A stretch of 64,000 nucleotides of DNA from Cerasicoccus frondis (lineage in GTDB: Bacteria > Verrucomicrobiota > Verrucomicrobiia > Opitutales > Cerasicoccaceae): NCBI GenBank assembly GCA_031296915.1, contig JAVDPC010000004.1:124001-188000 (forward strand), in the 5' to 3' direction. Numbering within the stretch: the stretch's first letter is position 1; each line of letters starts with the position of its first letter. A model generated the notes under the pieces. The model saw only the letters and a program-made list of their open reading frames with translations. It ran no database searches and was not told the origin of the DNA. Shown here in pieces: positions 18,139 to 27,124 of the stretch. Position numbers and translations under genes: made by a program.

Positions 18139-18678
18139 TTAGCCGGTCTTCTTACCTTCCTTGCGACGGACGTAGCGGCCAACAATGCGGACGCCCTTGC
18201 CCTTGTAAGGTTCTACCGGGTAGTAGCCGAAGATATCGGCTGCGACTTGGCCAACAGCTTGTTTGTCGGCGCCTTCGACTTCGAGCTTCGTGCCGGACTT
18301 GTCAACCGTGACGGTGACGCCGGATGGCACGGGATACTTGATGTCGTGCGAATAGCCAAGGGCGAGGTCGAGAATGTTGCCCTGGAGGTTGGCCTTGAAA
18401 CCAACGCCTTCGATTTCGAGCTGCTTCTTGTAAGGCTCGATGACGCCGGCGATCATGCCGTTAATGATGGAGCGCGCGGTGCCCCACATGGCCTTGGCCT
18501 GGCGGGAGCTGTTGCTCGGCTCGATGACAACTTCGTTGTCGTTAACGGTGATCTTGACGTCGCTGTCGAAAGTCTTGCTCAGCTTGCCCTTAGGGCCCTC
18601 AACATTCACGGTCTGGCCATTGACGGCGACCTTGACCTTTTCGGCGATCTGAACGGGAAGTTTACCAATTCTGCTCAT
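18139..18678 (-). CDS. rplF: 50S ribosomal protein L6
   Basis: L6 lies near the factor-binding site of the 50S subunit. The 179-residue protein has two repeated alpha/beta domains, opening MSRIGKLPVQIAEKVKV and ending with VEPYKGKGVRIVGRYVRRKEGK. Position (25 bases after rpsH) and length are normal. Confidence 0.97.
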   Translation of the reverse strand: MSRIGKLPVQIAEKVKVAVNGQTVNVEGPKGKLSKTFDSDVKITVNDNEVVIEPSNSSRQAKAMWGTARSIINGMIAGVIEPYKKQLEIEGVGFKANLQGNILDLALGYSHDIKYPVPSGVTVTVDKSGTKLEVEGADKQAVGQVAADIFGYYPVEPYKGKGVRIVGRYVRRKEGKKTG

Positions 18679-18703
18679 TGTAATGATCTCCTAATAAATG
18701 GGC

Positions 18704-19102
18704 TTACCAGACCTTGCAGATCACCTCGCCGCCAACTTTTTGACGACGGGCGTCGCGATCCTTCAGGATGCCCTTGGAAGTGGTGAGAATGGAGATGCCG
18801 AGACCGCCGAGAACCTTGGGGATCTCTTCGTATCCGGAATAGAGGCGACGACCGGGCTTCGAGAAACGCTCGATGCCGACAATCGCGGGTTGGCCATCAA
18901 CATACTTCAACGTGATGTCGATGAATTTGTGTCCGGGTCCTTCTTCACGGATGCCGAAATCCTGAATGTAGCCTTCATCCTTGAGGATGGCGGCGACGCC
19001 ACCCTTCAGCTTGGAGAAGCGTGTCGAGCAGGATTCCTGACCAGCGATGCTGGCGTTACGCAGCAACGTGAGGAAATCACCTATAGTATCGTGGGATGCC
19101 AT
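18704..19102 (-). CDS. rpsH: 30S ribosomal protein S8
   Basis: S8 binds the 16S central domain and is the spc-operon regulator in E. coli. At 132 residues it is of normal length; it has DTIGDFLTLLRNA, and the C-terminal RRLYSGYEEIPKVLGGLGIS with ILTTSKGILKDRDARRQKVG. The 121-base gap from rpsN contains a repeat hairpin. Confidence 0.97.
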   Translation of the reverse strand: MASHDTIGDFLTLLRNASIAGQESCSTRFSKLKGGVAAILKDEGYIQDFGIREEGPGHKFIDITLKYVDGQPAIVGIERFSKPGRRLYSGYEEIPKVLGGLGISILTTSKGILKDRDARRQKVGGEVICKVW

Positions 19103-19121
19103 GACTTGTAGGTTTTGTTAG

Positions 19122-19216
19122 TTTAAAAATTAAAGATTAAAATAAAGCTAGATGTTAAAGTGAGAATCGAAAAATGGTATAACTGCCACTCTTTAATTTG
19201 CTCACTTTAATTTGTT
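19122..19216. repeat. Imperfect inverted repeat between rpsN and rpsH
   Basis: Runs of ttaaag/attaaa units at about 19122-19166 (including gttaaagtgag) face ctctttaatttgctcactttaatt at about 19190-19214. The arms could form an AU-rich imperfect stem in the spacer. Confidence 0.5.
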
Positions 19217-19223
19217 TACTCCC

Positions 19224-19529
19224 TTACCAAGACGACTTCGTGACGCCCGGGATATGACCTGCCAAGGCCAATTCACGGAAGGTAATACGGCTCAGGCCAT
19301 ACTTGCGGATGTGAGCGCGGGGACGGCCGGTGACCGAGCAGCGATTGCGCAAACGGGTCGGAGCGGAGTTGCGGGGAAGCAGCGTGAGTTGACGCTGCGC
19401 CTGGAAGAACTCTTCGTCGGAGCTTTCCGGATTCTTGATGATTGCCTTGAGCTCGGCGCGCTTGGCGGCATATTTTTCCACCATGCGTTCGCGCTTCTTG
19501 TTGCGGGCTACTGCGCTTTTCTTGGCCAT
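19224..19529 (-). CDS. rpsN: 30S ribosomal protein S14, zinc-independent form
   Basis: S14 is in the 30S head. At 101 residues, without CxxC pairs, this is the long zinc-independent form. Signatures include [16 protein letters not shown] and the C-terminal [20 protein letters not shown]. It is in its usual place between rplE and rpsH. Confidence 0.97.
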   Translation of the reverse strand: MAKKSAVARNKKRERMVEKYAAKRAELKAIIKNPESSDEEFFQAQRQLTLLPRNSAPTRLRNRCSVTGRPRAHIRKYGLSRITFRELALAGHIPGVTKSSW

Positions 19530-19566
19530 AACTTATAGAAGATTATAAAAGTGAGTGATCGTTAGC

Positions 19567-20151
19567 TTAGGCAGCCTGTGTTTCTTCAGGCTTCGGATTG
19601 GTTGGCTTGCGGAAGGGCATGCCCATGAGTTGGAGGAGTTCACGGCCTTCATCATCCGATTCGGCAGTGGTGACGATGGTAATGTCCATACCGATGGCTT
19701 CACGGCCGCCGGTGTCTGCCGGAATTTCCGGGAAGATGGTGCTGTCGGTGATGCCGAGGGTGTAGTTACCTTGGCCGTCGAGCTTGCGGGACACGCCGCG
19801 GAAGTCACGGATATTCGGCAGGGCCACTGCGAGGAAGCGGAACAGGAAGTCATACATGCGCTCGCCACGGAGAGTGACCTTCACGCCGATCGGCATGCCT
19901 TCGCGCAGTTTGAAGTTCGAAACACTCTTGCTGGCCTTGGTCAGAACAGCGTGCTGGCCGGCGATGGAGGAGATCTCCTTCTGCACTTCGGCAGCCCAGT
20001 TCTTGTCCTTGGTGGCGTTGAAGCCGGAGTTGATAACGACCTTAGTGATCTTCGGCACCATGTGTGCGTTGGCGTAGCCACGAGTCTTCTTCAACTCGGG
20101 AACAACGACGTCATTATAGTGCTTTTTCAGGTATGCGATTTCTTGGCTCAT
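19567..20151 (-). CDS. rplE: 50S ribosomal protein L5
   Basis: L5 binds 5S rRNA at the central protuberance. I start at the ATG at 20151 (MSQEIAYLKKHYNDVVVPEL); the frame extends 33 bases further but that part is not L5-like. Core motifs are NSGFNATKD and LRGERMYDFLFRFLAVALPN. A short C-terminal tail (KPTNPKPEETQAA) makes it about 15 residues longer than E. coli L5. Confidence 0.96.
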   Translation of the reverse strand: MSQEIAYLKKHYNDVVVPELKKTRGYANAHMVPKITKVVINSGFNATKDKNWAAEVQKEISSIAGQHAVLTKASKSVSNFKLREGMPIGVKVTLRGERMYDFLFRFLAVALPNIRDFRGVSRKLDGQGNYTLGITDSTIFPEIPADTGGREAIGMDITIVTTAESDDEGRELLQLMGMPFRKPTNPKPEETQAA

Positions 20152-20199
20152 TGGTTTTTTACGCCTGGGGATTTCCGACCCCACAGGTCTTGGCTAAGA

Positions 20200-20311
20200 T
20201 TAATTAATTATGAATTGTGAATTATGAAGTATGAAAGGTCGTGTCGATGTGAACTACTTTCGCTGCATCTTGATCGTTTCATCATTCTGCATTCATAATT
20301 CAGCATTTAAA
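20200..20311. repeat. Imperfect inverted repeat between rplX and rplE
   Basis: Units of attatgaa at about 20200-20240 face ttcatcattctgcattcata at about 20277-20300. The right arm is almost identical, over about 32 bases, to the right arm in the rplB-rplW spacer, so the two spacers share one repeat family. Confidence 0.65.
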
Positions 20312-20314
20312 TAG

Positions 20315-20560
20315 TTACGCGCTCTTCTTGTCGTAGCGCTCGGCGAGCATCACGTTCGAGTAGTGAACGGTGCCTTCGCGTTCGATGATGGCGCCTTCAG
20401 GGGATTCCTGAGTGGCCTTCTGGTGCTTCTTGATCATGTTAACGCCTTCGACAATCACGCGCTCTTTGTCACGGAGGACTTGGAGCACCTTGCCGCGCTG
20501 GCCCTTGTGGGCGCCGGCGATTACGACGACTTCGTCACCTGCCTTGATTTTAAATTTCAT
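20315..20560 (-). CDS. rplX: 50S ribosomal protein L24
   Basis: L24 is an assembly initiator of the 50S subunit. The 81-residue protein has the KOW motif ([20 protein letters not shown]) and [14 protein letters not shown]. It is shorter than E. coli L24 (104), lacking part of the C-terminal region. It follows rplN by 20 bases. Confidence 0.95.
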   Translation of the reverse strand: MKFKIKAGDEVVVIAGAHKGQRGKVLQVLRDKERVIVEGVNMIKKHQKATQESPEGAIIEREGTVHYSNVMLAERYDKKSA

Positions 20561-20580
20561 GACTAACTATAACTGGTGGG

Positions 20581-20946
20581 TTACAAGACTTCCGGTGCGA
20601 GCGAGATGATCTTCATGAACTTCTTGGAACGGAGTTCACGAGCCACCGGCCCGAAGATACGGGTGCCGCGCGGGTTGCTGTTGGCGTCGAGAACGACGCA
20701 TGCGTTTTTGTCGAAACGAAGGTAGCTGCCATCGGCGCGGCGAATCGGCGCCTTGGTGCGCACGACTACGGCCTTGACCACAGAGCCCTTCTTAACGGAG
20801 GCCTCGGGGCTGCTTTCCTTAACGGTGCAAACGATAATGTCGCCGACGGAGGCGGTTACCTTTGCTTGGCCAAGACGACGAATCATGAGCACTTCCTTAG
20901 CGCCCGTGTTGTCGGCTACTTCTAATCTGCTTTCCGGCTGAATCAT
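20581..20946 (-). CDS. rplN: 50S ribosomal protein L14
   Basis: L14 contacts 16S rRNA in an intersubunit bridge. At 121 residues it is standard: [49 protein letters not shown]. Order and spacing are normal. Confidence 0.97.
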   Translation of the reverse strand: MIQPESRLEVADNTGAKEVLMIRRLGQAKVTASVGDIIVCTVKESSPEASVKKGSVVKAVVVRTKAPIRRADGSYLRFDKNACVVLDANSNPRGTRIFGPVARELRSKKFMKIISLAPEVL

Positions 20947-20990
20947 TGGAACGGGTTCCCTTTAATGGTTAAAGCGGCTTCCGCTCGGCG

Positions 20991-21281
20991 TTAGCCGACG
21001 ATCGGGGCCTTTTCTAAAATCTTCACGACACGCCAACGCTTCAGCTTGCTGAGCGGACGGGTTTCCATAATTTCCACCTTGTCGCCGACGGCGCATTCGT
21101 TGCTTTCGTCGTGAGCGTGGACTACAGTCTTACGCTTAATTTCCTTCTTATAGAGAGGGTGCGGAGTCTTGTAGAAGAAAGTTACCTTGATGGACTTGTC
21201 TCCAGTGCGGCTGGTGACAACGCCTACGAGGTCCTTACGGTGGCTGCTGCGAGCCGGTGCCTGTGTTTCTGTTTCGGACAT
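20991..21281 (-). CDS. rpsQ: 30S ribosomal protein S17
   Basis: S17 is a primary 16S binder with an OB fold. The 96-residue protein contains KDLVGVVTSRTGDKSIKV, HPLYKKEIKRK and VGDKVEIMETRPLSKLKRWR, plus a short acidic N-terminal addition. It is 19 bases after rpmC. Confidence 0.96.
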   Translation of the reverse strand: MSETETQAPARSSHRKDLVGVVTSRTGDKSIKVTFFYKTPHPLYKKEIKRKTVVHAHDESNECAVGDKVEIMETRPLSKLKRWRVVKILEKAPIVG

Positions 21282-21300
21282 TTTCGTAATGAGTTAGCGG

Positions 21301-21498
21301 TTAGGCGGCGGATGCAGCCTTCTGCTTCAGGATGGTTTCGATGCGGGCGATGTCGCGGCGGATCGTGCGCAGCTGGGCCGGGTTTTCCACTTGGCCGACT
21401 TGCTTGCGCACACGGAGATTGACGAGCTCTTCGCGGGACTCGCGGAGCTTCTTGTTGAGTTCCTCAGGGGAAAGTTCGCGTATATCTTTTGCTTTCAT
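21301..21498 (-). CDS. rpmC: 50S ribosomal protein L29
   Basis: L29 is a small two-helix protein near the tunnel exit. The 65-residue sequence begins MKAKDIRELSPEELNKKLRE and has LRVRKQVGQVENPAQLRTIR. It lies between rplP and rpsQ as usual. Confidence 0.96.
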   Translation of the reverse strand: MKAKDIRELSPEELNKKLRESREELVNLRVRKQVGQVENPAQLRTIRRDIARIETILKQKAASAA

Positions 21499-21534
21499 GG
21501 CAAGCGTATATTGTCGGCGCTATTCGAGCGGAGT

Positions 21535-21963
21535 TTAATAGGTTTCGAGTTCTTCGCGGCTAACGAAACGGCACGGGAACGGCAGCTTGCCGTCGGCGCG
21601 ACGCATGGCTTCGCGAGCAGCTTGGGAGCCACAGCCTGCTACTTCAAAAAGCATGGTGCCGGGCTTGACGATGGCGCACCAGTATTCAACCGGGCCCTTA
21701 CCTTTACCCTGACGGGTTTCCTGGGGCTTCTTGGTGACAGGCTTGTGCGGGAAAACGCGGATCCAGAGCTTACCGCGACGCTTGAGGTAGCGGTTGATCG
21801 CGACACGGGCTGCTTCGAGCTGAGCGGCGGTCAGACGGCCACGGCCGAGGGCCTGGATGCCGAACTCACCGAAAGCGAGGGTGTCGCCGCCCTTGGCGCG
21901 TCCGCGAATGCGACCCTTGTGCACCTTGCGGTACTTGGTCTTGGATGGAAGGAGTTTAGCCAT
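21535..21963 (-). CDS. rplP: 50S ribosomal protein L16
   Basis: L16 helps form the A-site region of the 50S subunit. The 142-residue protein has KYRKVHKGRIRGRAKGGDTL, KRRGKLWIRVFPHKPVTKKP and RQGKGKGPVEYWCAIVKPG. The longer gap from rpsC (89 bases) holds a repeat hairpin. Confidence 0.97.
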   Translation of the reverse strand: MAKLLPSKTKYRKVHKGRIRGRAKGGDTLAFGEFGIQALGRGRLTAAQLEAARVAINRYLKRRGKLWIRVFPHKPVTKKPQETRQGKGKGPVEYWCAIVKPGTMLFEVAGCGSQAAREAMRRADGKLPFPCRFVSREELETY

Positions 21964-21969
21964 TGGTCT

Positions 21970-22052
21970 AAAAAGTTAAAATTATAAATTCAAAATGATA
22001 AAAATTCGGAATCCGTTTTTTGAATTTTGAATTCTGAATTTCGCCTTTAATT
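21970..22052. repeat. Imperfect inverted repeat between rpsC and rplP
   Basis: The run aaaattataaattcaaaatg at about 21978-21997 faces tttttgaattttgaattctg at about 22016-22035. It is AT-rich and another member of the spacer hairpins built from short repeated units. Confidence 0.5.
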
Positions 22053-22688
22053 TTACAGGCTTTCTTCGGAGCTAGGGTTACAGATCCAGCACTTAATGCC
22101 AATGATGCCATACACGGTGCGGGCTTCGGTGAAACCGTAGTCGATGTTTTCACGCAGGGTGTGTAGGGGCACGCGGCCTTGACGCTGTTGCTCGGTGCGG
22201 GCGATTTCCGCGCCACCAAGACGACCGGAGCACTGAATACGAATGCCGTCAGCGCCCATTTGCATAGTCGTTTGCACGGCCTTCTTCATCGCTCGGCGGA
22301 AAGAAATGCGGCGCTCAAGCTGCAGTGCTACGTTCTCGGCGACGAGTTGGGCCACGAGGTCGGGCTTCTTCACTTCGGCGATGTCGAGCAATACGTCGCG
22401 ATCAACCAACTTGGAAAGGTCAGCCTTGAGCTTGTCCAGCTCGGCGCCCTTGCGGCCGATCACGATACCGGGACGTGCAGTGAAGATCTTGACGCGCACA
22501 CGCTGGCCAGCGCGCTCGATGTAAATCTTGGGCACGGAGGCGAAGCGCAGACGCTCGTTGAGGAACGTGCGGATCTTGTTGTCCTCGTGGATGAACTCGG
22601 GGAATTGCTTCTTGTCGGCGAACCAACGGCTATCCCAGTTGCGACGGACTGCGAGGCGGAAGCCAATAGGATTTACTTTCTGACCCAT
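22053..22688 (-). CDS. rpsC: 30S ribosomal protein S3
   Basis: S3 lines the mRNA entry channel. The 211-residue protein starts [20 protein letters not shown] and has the KH domain ([20 protein letters not shown]) and the C-terminal [13 protein letters not shown] region. It is about 20 residues shorter than E. coli S3 at the C-terminus, ending after GIIGIKCWI. It follows rplV by 21 bases. Confidence 0.97.
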   Translation of the reverse strand: MGQKVNPIGFRLAVRRNWDSRWFADKKQFPEFIHEDNKIRTFLNERLRFASVPKIYIERAGQRVRVKIFTARPGIVIGRKGAELDKLKADLSKLVDRDVLLDIAEVKKPDLVAQLVAENVALQLERRISFRRAMKKAVQTTMQMGADGIRIQCSGRLGGAEIARTEQQRQGRVPLHTLRENIDYGFTEARTVYGIIGIKCWICNPSSEESL

Positions 22689-22709
22689 AATGGAATTGCG
22701 ATAAAGGTT

Positions 22710-23063
22710 TTAGCTGGCGGCCGCTTCCTTCACTTCGTCAGTGAGGATAATGCGGATGTGCGAGGTGCGTTTACGGATTGGGTGAGCGGAACCGCGGGCT
22801 ACCGGCTGGAAACGGCGGAAGGCGGGACCTTCTTCGATGATCGCGCTCTTGATCACGAGATCGTCGGACGAAAGGTTGTGGTTGTTTTCCGCATTGGCGA
22901 TGGCGCTGGCCAGCGTCTTGCTGAGCAGGCGTGCGGATTTGCGCGGGATGAACTTCAAAAGGTCCATCGCTTCGTTGGCGGGAAGGCCCTGGATTTCGCG
23001 GGCGACTTCACGAACCTTCTTGGGCGACATGCGCGCGTATTTGGTTAATGCCAAAACTTCCAT
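22710..23063 (-). CDS. rplV: 50S ribosomal protein L22
   Basis: L22 reaches into the exit tunnel. I chose the ATG at 23063 (MEVLALTKYARMSPKKVREV), giving 117 residues; the frame is open a further 87 bases but that overlaps the upstream gene and is not L22-like. ANAENNHNLSSDDLVI and KRTSHIRIIL are typical. Its start is 13 bases after the stop of an exported non-ribosomal protein. Confidence 0.96.
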   Translation of the reverse strand: MEVLALTKYARMSPKKVREVAREIQGLPANEAMDLLKFIPRKSARLLSKTLASAIANAENNHNLSSDDLVIKSAIIEEGPAFRRFQPVARGSAHPIRKRTSHIRIILTDEVKEAAAS

Positions 23064-23076
23064 GATGACTATGCTG

Positions 23077-23640
23077 TTAAGAAAATTGAACGGTCTTGAT
23101 GCGGGCCAGGTCGCCAAATACGATTGTGCGGCCCGGTTGGAGATTAACAATGAGGCCGGCGGAGCGATCTGCTTCGACTGCCACTAAGATGATGGTTCCG
23201 ATGACGGCGTCGTTGCGAAGCACTTCGCAAAGCATGCCAACCCGGAATCCCTGGTCGAGGCCGTCGTCGAGAATGACGATGTCTGCGGCCTTGTTTTCAG
23301 TGACCCCAAACACGACCGCCTGGCCGGAGGGGTAAATGCTGCTGGAGGCAAACTCCGGGCCAGTGACTTCCTCGTCGCGGCCCGTGTAGCGTAACGCGGC
23401 CGATTCAGCGGGAGTCAGAGCGGTGTAAACCACGACTTCCTCTTTCTCAGCGGCGATTGCCTGCGGCGTAATTGGCCCAACTGGCTTTTCTGCTTCCACT
23501 TCAATCTCCGCCCATTTGCCTTCGAAGTCCGGAGCAATGTAGCTCAGGTCGAAGCGGGCGTCCGTCTGCACCTCGGCATGCGCCAGCCCGCCGATCAATA
23601 GACCGGTTGCGAGGAGCGCTTGTGTGAGGATGCGGAACAT
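23077..23640 (-). CDS. Exported protein of unknown function inside the S10 operon
   Basis: A 187-residue protein lies between rpsS and rplV, which are normally adjacent. It has a clear signal peptide (QALLATGLLIGGLAHAEV, cleavage near residue 22). A mid-region rich in Ala/Glu/Val is followed by a beta-rich C-terminal part (DDGLDQGFRVGMLCEVLRND, then a GRTIVFGDLARIK end). That part resembles small beta-barrel modules in which a DGL..GM turn leads into an exported protein's ligand or wall contact; I cannot name the family with certainty. Gaps of 29 and 13 bases show it is a full operon member. Base composition matches its neighbours, so it is not obviously recent. Confidence 0.85.
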   Translation of the reverse strand: MFRILTQALLATGLLIGGLAHAEVQTDARFDLSYIAPDFEGKWAEIEVEAEKPVGPITPQAIAAEKEEVVVYTALTPAESAALRYTGRDEEVTGPEFASSSIYPSGQAVVFGVTENKAADIVILDDGLDQGFRVGMLCEVLRNDAVIGTIILVAVEADRSAGLIVNLQPGRTIVFGDLARIKTVQFS

Positions 23641-23669
23641 TGGATTAATGTGGAATCGAGGTTGCGGGT

Positions 23670-23939
23670 TTACTTCTTGCCGACGCCTTGGTGCCCCTTG
23701 AAGGTGCGCGTAGGAGCGAACTCACCCAGCTTGTGGCCAACCATGTTTTCCGTGACGTAGACGGGCATGAAGCCCTTGCCATTGTGTACGGACAGGTTGA
23801 GACCAACGAACTCAGGAGTGATCGTCGAACGGCGCGACCAGGTCTTGATGGGCTTGTTGGAGCCAGCGCTTTGCGCGGCTTCAATCTTGTCCATCAGCTT
23901 CGGGTCAACGAAGAAGCCTTTTTTGATCGAACGTGCCAT
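23670..23939 (-). CDS. rpsS: 30S ribosomal protein S19
   Basis: S19 lies in the 30S head. At 89 residues it is standard: [20 protein letters not shown], then [20 protein letters not shown] and [17 protein letters not shown]. It follows rplB by 40 bases, but the next gene is the exported protein rather than rplV. Confidence 0.97.
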   Translation of the reverse strand: MARSIKKGFFVDPKLMDKIEAAQSAGSNKPIKTWSRRSTITPEFVGLNLSVHNGKGFMPVYVTENMVGHKLGEFAPTRTFKGHQGVGKK

Positions 23940-23979
23940 GTGTAATTAATTCAGGATTAAATTCTCGGATGATGGGTGC

Positions 23980-24837
23980 TTAGCGCTTCTTGACCTTGCG
24001 GCCATTGCGGCGAACAACGATGAGCGCATTGGAAGTCTTGGACTTCTTGCGGGTCGGGAAGCCCTTGGCGAGCTGACCCCATGGCGAGCATGGGTGCTGG
24101 CGACCACCACCGGACTTGGAGCGGCCTTCACCACCACCATTTGGGTGGTCGACCGGGTTCATCGCCATACCGCGGACCTTCGGGCGCTTGCCCTTCCAGC
24201 GATTGCGACCAGCCTTGCCGATAACTTCGTCACCGTGCTCTTCGTTGCCAACGCGGCCAATGGTGGCGCGGCAGTTGGAGTTCACCTTGCGGATTTCGCC
24301 GGAAGGCATCTTCAAAGTAGCATAGTCCTTGTCGATCGAGATCAACTGGGCGTGCTGACCAGCGCTGCGAGCGATCTTGGCGCCCTGCCCTGGCAACATT
24401 TCAATGCAGTGAATGAAGGTGGCGGGGGGGATGTCCTTGAGGCGGAGGCAAAGACCGGGAGTGAATTCTTCCACCTTTTCGTTGGTGTTCAGAATCTTGT
24501 CTCCGACCTTCATGCCACGGCAGGCAATGACGTAACGCTTTTCGCCATCGGTGTATTGCACCAGAGCGATGTTGGCCGAGCGATAAGGATCGTATTCGAT
24601 CGTCAGCACTTCAGCTTCCATCTCAAGCTTCTCGCGCTTGAAGTCGATGAGGCGGTAAAGGCGCTTGTGGCCACCACCACGGTGACGCGAAGTGATGCGG
24701 CCGTAGCAGTTGCGCCCCTTCTTGTCGTGGAGGGACTGCGTCAGGCTCTTCTCCGGATTATTCGGCGCGACCTGTTGCTTGTTTTGAACGCGGAAACGCT
24801 GACTCGGAGTGACTGGTTTGGTTTTAACTAAAGCCAT
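23980..24837 (-). CDS. rplB: 50S ribosomal protein L2
   Basis: L2 is needed for subunit association and peptidyl transfer. The 285-residue protein contains GRITSRHRGGGHKRLYRLID and the conserved C-terminal VRGMAMNPVDHPNGGGEG with its peptidyl-transferase-centre histidine. Length is slightly above E. coli L2 (273). Confidence 0.98.
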   Translation of the reverse strand: MALVKTKPVTPSQRFRVQNKQQVAPNNPEKSLTQSLHDKKGRNCYGRITSRHRGGGHKRLYRLIDFKREKLEMEAEVLTIEYDPYRSANIALVQYTDGEKRYVIACRGMKVGDKILNTNEKVEEFTPGLCLRLKDIPPATFIHCIEMLPGQGAKIARSAGQHAQLISIDKDYATLKMPSGEIRKVNSNCRATIGRVGNEEHGDEVIGKAGRNRWKGKRPKVRGMAMNPVDHPNGGGEGRSKSGGGRQHPCSPWGQLAKGFPTRKKSKTSNALIVVRRNGRKVKKR

Positions 24838-24847
24838 GGTATTTAAA

Positions 24848-24953
24848 TTATGAATTCAGAATTATGAATTATGAAAGATGAGTTGTTAGGTGAGGTTGGT
24901 TAACTGCGTCCTGATGGTTTCATCATTCAGCATTCATAATTCATCATTAATTA
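24848..24953. repeat. Imperfect inverted repeat between rplW and rplB
   Basis: Units of gaattatgaattatgaa at about 24848-24880 face tttcatcattcagcattcat at about 24918-24937 and its continuation. The 117-base spacer is otherwise empty. The right arm matches that of the rplX-rplE spacer at about 30 of 32 positions. Confidence 0.65.
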
Positions 24954-24954
24954 G

Positions 24955-25245
24955 TTAGACCAGTTCGATGCTTTCGCCCTCGGCGAGAGTGACGATAGCC
25001 TTCTTCATAGCGGAGGTTGAGCCGGAACGACCGCGAACCATACGGTTGCGCTTAGCCTTGCTACGCTGGTTAATGATGTTCACGCGCACCACTTTCACGT
25101 CGAAAAGTTTTTCAACGGCGGAAGCGACTTCGCGACGATTGGCAGTTGGGAATACTTCGAACGTGTACTTGTTGGTGTTAGCGGTCAGATCGGCCGCCTT
25201 TTCCGTCACGCGGTATTCCTTGATGATGTTGCTGGGTGAAAACAT
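24955..25245 (-). CDS. rplW: 50S ribosomal protein L23
   Basis: L23 forms the docking site for trigger factor and SRP at the exit tunnel. The 96-residue protein has EYRVTEKAADLTANTNKYTF and ANRREVASAVEKLFDVKVVR. It is 31 bases after rplD. Confidence 0.96.
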   Translation of the reverse strand: MFSPSNIIKEYRVTEKAADLTANTNKYTFEVFPTANRREVASAVEKLFDVKVVRVNIINQRSKAKRNRMVRGRSGSTSAMKKAIVTLAEGESIELV

Positions 25246-25276
25246 GATTTCGCCTTATCTATTTCGTAGATTGCGG

Positions 25277-25906
25277 TTACTTGCCTTCGCCGGTGCGAGC
25301 GAGCACGGCTTCAATGCCCTTCTCGCTGATGACGACGTTGTCGAAGCGAACGAGGTCGTAGGCGTTGAGGGAGGCGGAGTCGGTGATGTAGACGCGTGCT
25401 ACGTTGCGCGCGGAAAGTGCGGTGTTGTCGTCGAACTGCTGATCAACGATCAGAATTTTGCCCTCGGGCTTGATCTGGCTGATGATCTTATCGAAGTCTT
25501 TGGTCTTCGGTGCAGACATTTCGAACTTTTCGATAACGGACAGTTCGCCGTCAGTCGCCTTGTCGAAGAGCGCGCGGCGCATGGCCAGTTGCTTAACCTT
25601 CTTGTTGGCATGCTTGGTCCAGTCGCGGAGCTTCGGGCCGTGGGCCACGCCGCCACCAACGTAGATGGGGGACTGGCGGTCGCCGTGACGGGCGTTACCG
25701 GTGCCCTTCTGGCGGTAAACCTTCTTGCCGGAGCCAGACACTTCTGCGCGGCTCTTAGCCTTGGCGTTACCCTGGCGCAGGTTGGACTGGTAAGCAACGA
25801 CGACATCCTTCAGGGCTTGCAGGCCCTTGTCGCCTTCGAAAGTCGGGATGGCAAACTCCTTATCCGTGCTGGAGGCGCCGTCGGCAGTAAATACTTTGAG
25901 CTTCAT
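25277..25906 (-). CDS. rplD: 50S ribosomal protein L4
   Basis: L4 lines the exit tunnel and in E. coli autoregulates the S10 operon. At 209 residues it has the loop motif KKVYRQKGTGNARHGDRQSP and VARVYITDSASLNAYDLVRF. Position and length are normal. Confidence 0.97.
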   Translation of the reverse strand: MKLKVFTADGASSTDKEFAIPTFEGDKGLQALKDVVVAYQSNLRQGNAKAKSRAEVSGSGKKVYRQKGTGNARHGDRQSPIYVGGGVAHGPKLRDWTKHANKKVKQLAMRRALFDKATDGELSVIEKFEMSAPKTKDFDKIISQIKPEGKILIVDQQFDDNTALSARNVARVYITDSASLNAYDLVRFDNVVISEKGIEAVLARTGEGK

Positions 25907-25935
25907 GATGATGATTTCCTCTCAGACGTTAATAG

Positions 25936-26577
<642 letters not shown>

Positions 26578-26686
26578 AATGACAGAGGCAGGTGGAAAGT
26601 TGGCGTTGGGCCGCGTCTCCGTTTTCGAGAGACCTGCGTGAAGGTTTAGACTGTGAGTTGGTTAAACTTAGCGAAAAGTGTGCAAA

Positions 26687-26746
26687 ATTATAAAAAGGAA
26701 GCCGCGTAGTATCGGGATTTTTTTCGATTTGAAAAGAAATCTTTTC
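26687..26746 (-). promoter_or_regulatory. Possible internal promoter and AT palindrome upstream of rplC
   Basis: In the 197-base rpsJ-rplC gap, the minus strand has a perfect TATAAT (26692-26687) about 110 bases before the rplC start; no good -35 is seen at 16-18 bases. Just upstream, GAAAAGA-AA-TCTTTTC (26731-26746) is a perfect inverted repeat in a T-rich tract. A promoter or a leader control site are both possible. Confidence 0.3.
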
Positions 26747-26774
26747 TATAATTTTGATTTTTTTTCGAGAGAAC

Positions 26775-27083
26775 TTAAACAGTGATGTTAATGTCCACGC
26801 CAGCGGGCAGATTGAGCTTCTTCAGCTCGTCCACGGTCTGGGCGGTAGGCTCGATGATGTCGATGAGGCGCTTATGGGTGCGCAGCTCGAATTGATCCAT
26901 CGACTTCTTGTCAACGTGCGGAGAGCGGTTGACGGTTACTTTTTCAATGCGCGTGGGCATGGGGACGGGACCGCTGACGCGAGCGCCGGAGCGCTTTGCG
27001 GTGTCCACAATGTCAGCTGCAGACTGATCGATGATGCGATAGTCGTAACCGCGGAGTTTGATGCGAATTTTAGGACCTGCCAT
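26775..27083 (-). CDS. rpsJ: 30S ribosomal protein S10
   Basis: S10 is a 30S head protein that also serves in antitermination (NusE). At 102 residues it is typical: [52 protein letters not shown]. It follows fusA by 41 bases, so tuf, usually between them, is missing here. Confidence 0.97.
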   Translation of the reverse strand: MAGPKIRIKLRGYDYRIIDQSAADIVDTAKRSGARVSGPVPMPTRIEKVTVNRSPHVDKKSMDQFELRTHKRLIDIIEPTAQTVDELKKLNLPAGVDINITV

Positions 27084-27124
27084 GATAGTGAAAGGTTAGA
27101 GGATGATTGGTAAAGGGATTGGTG

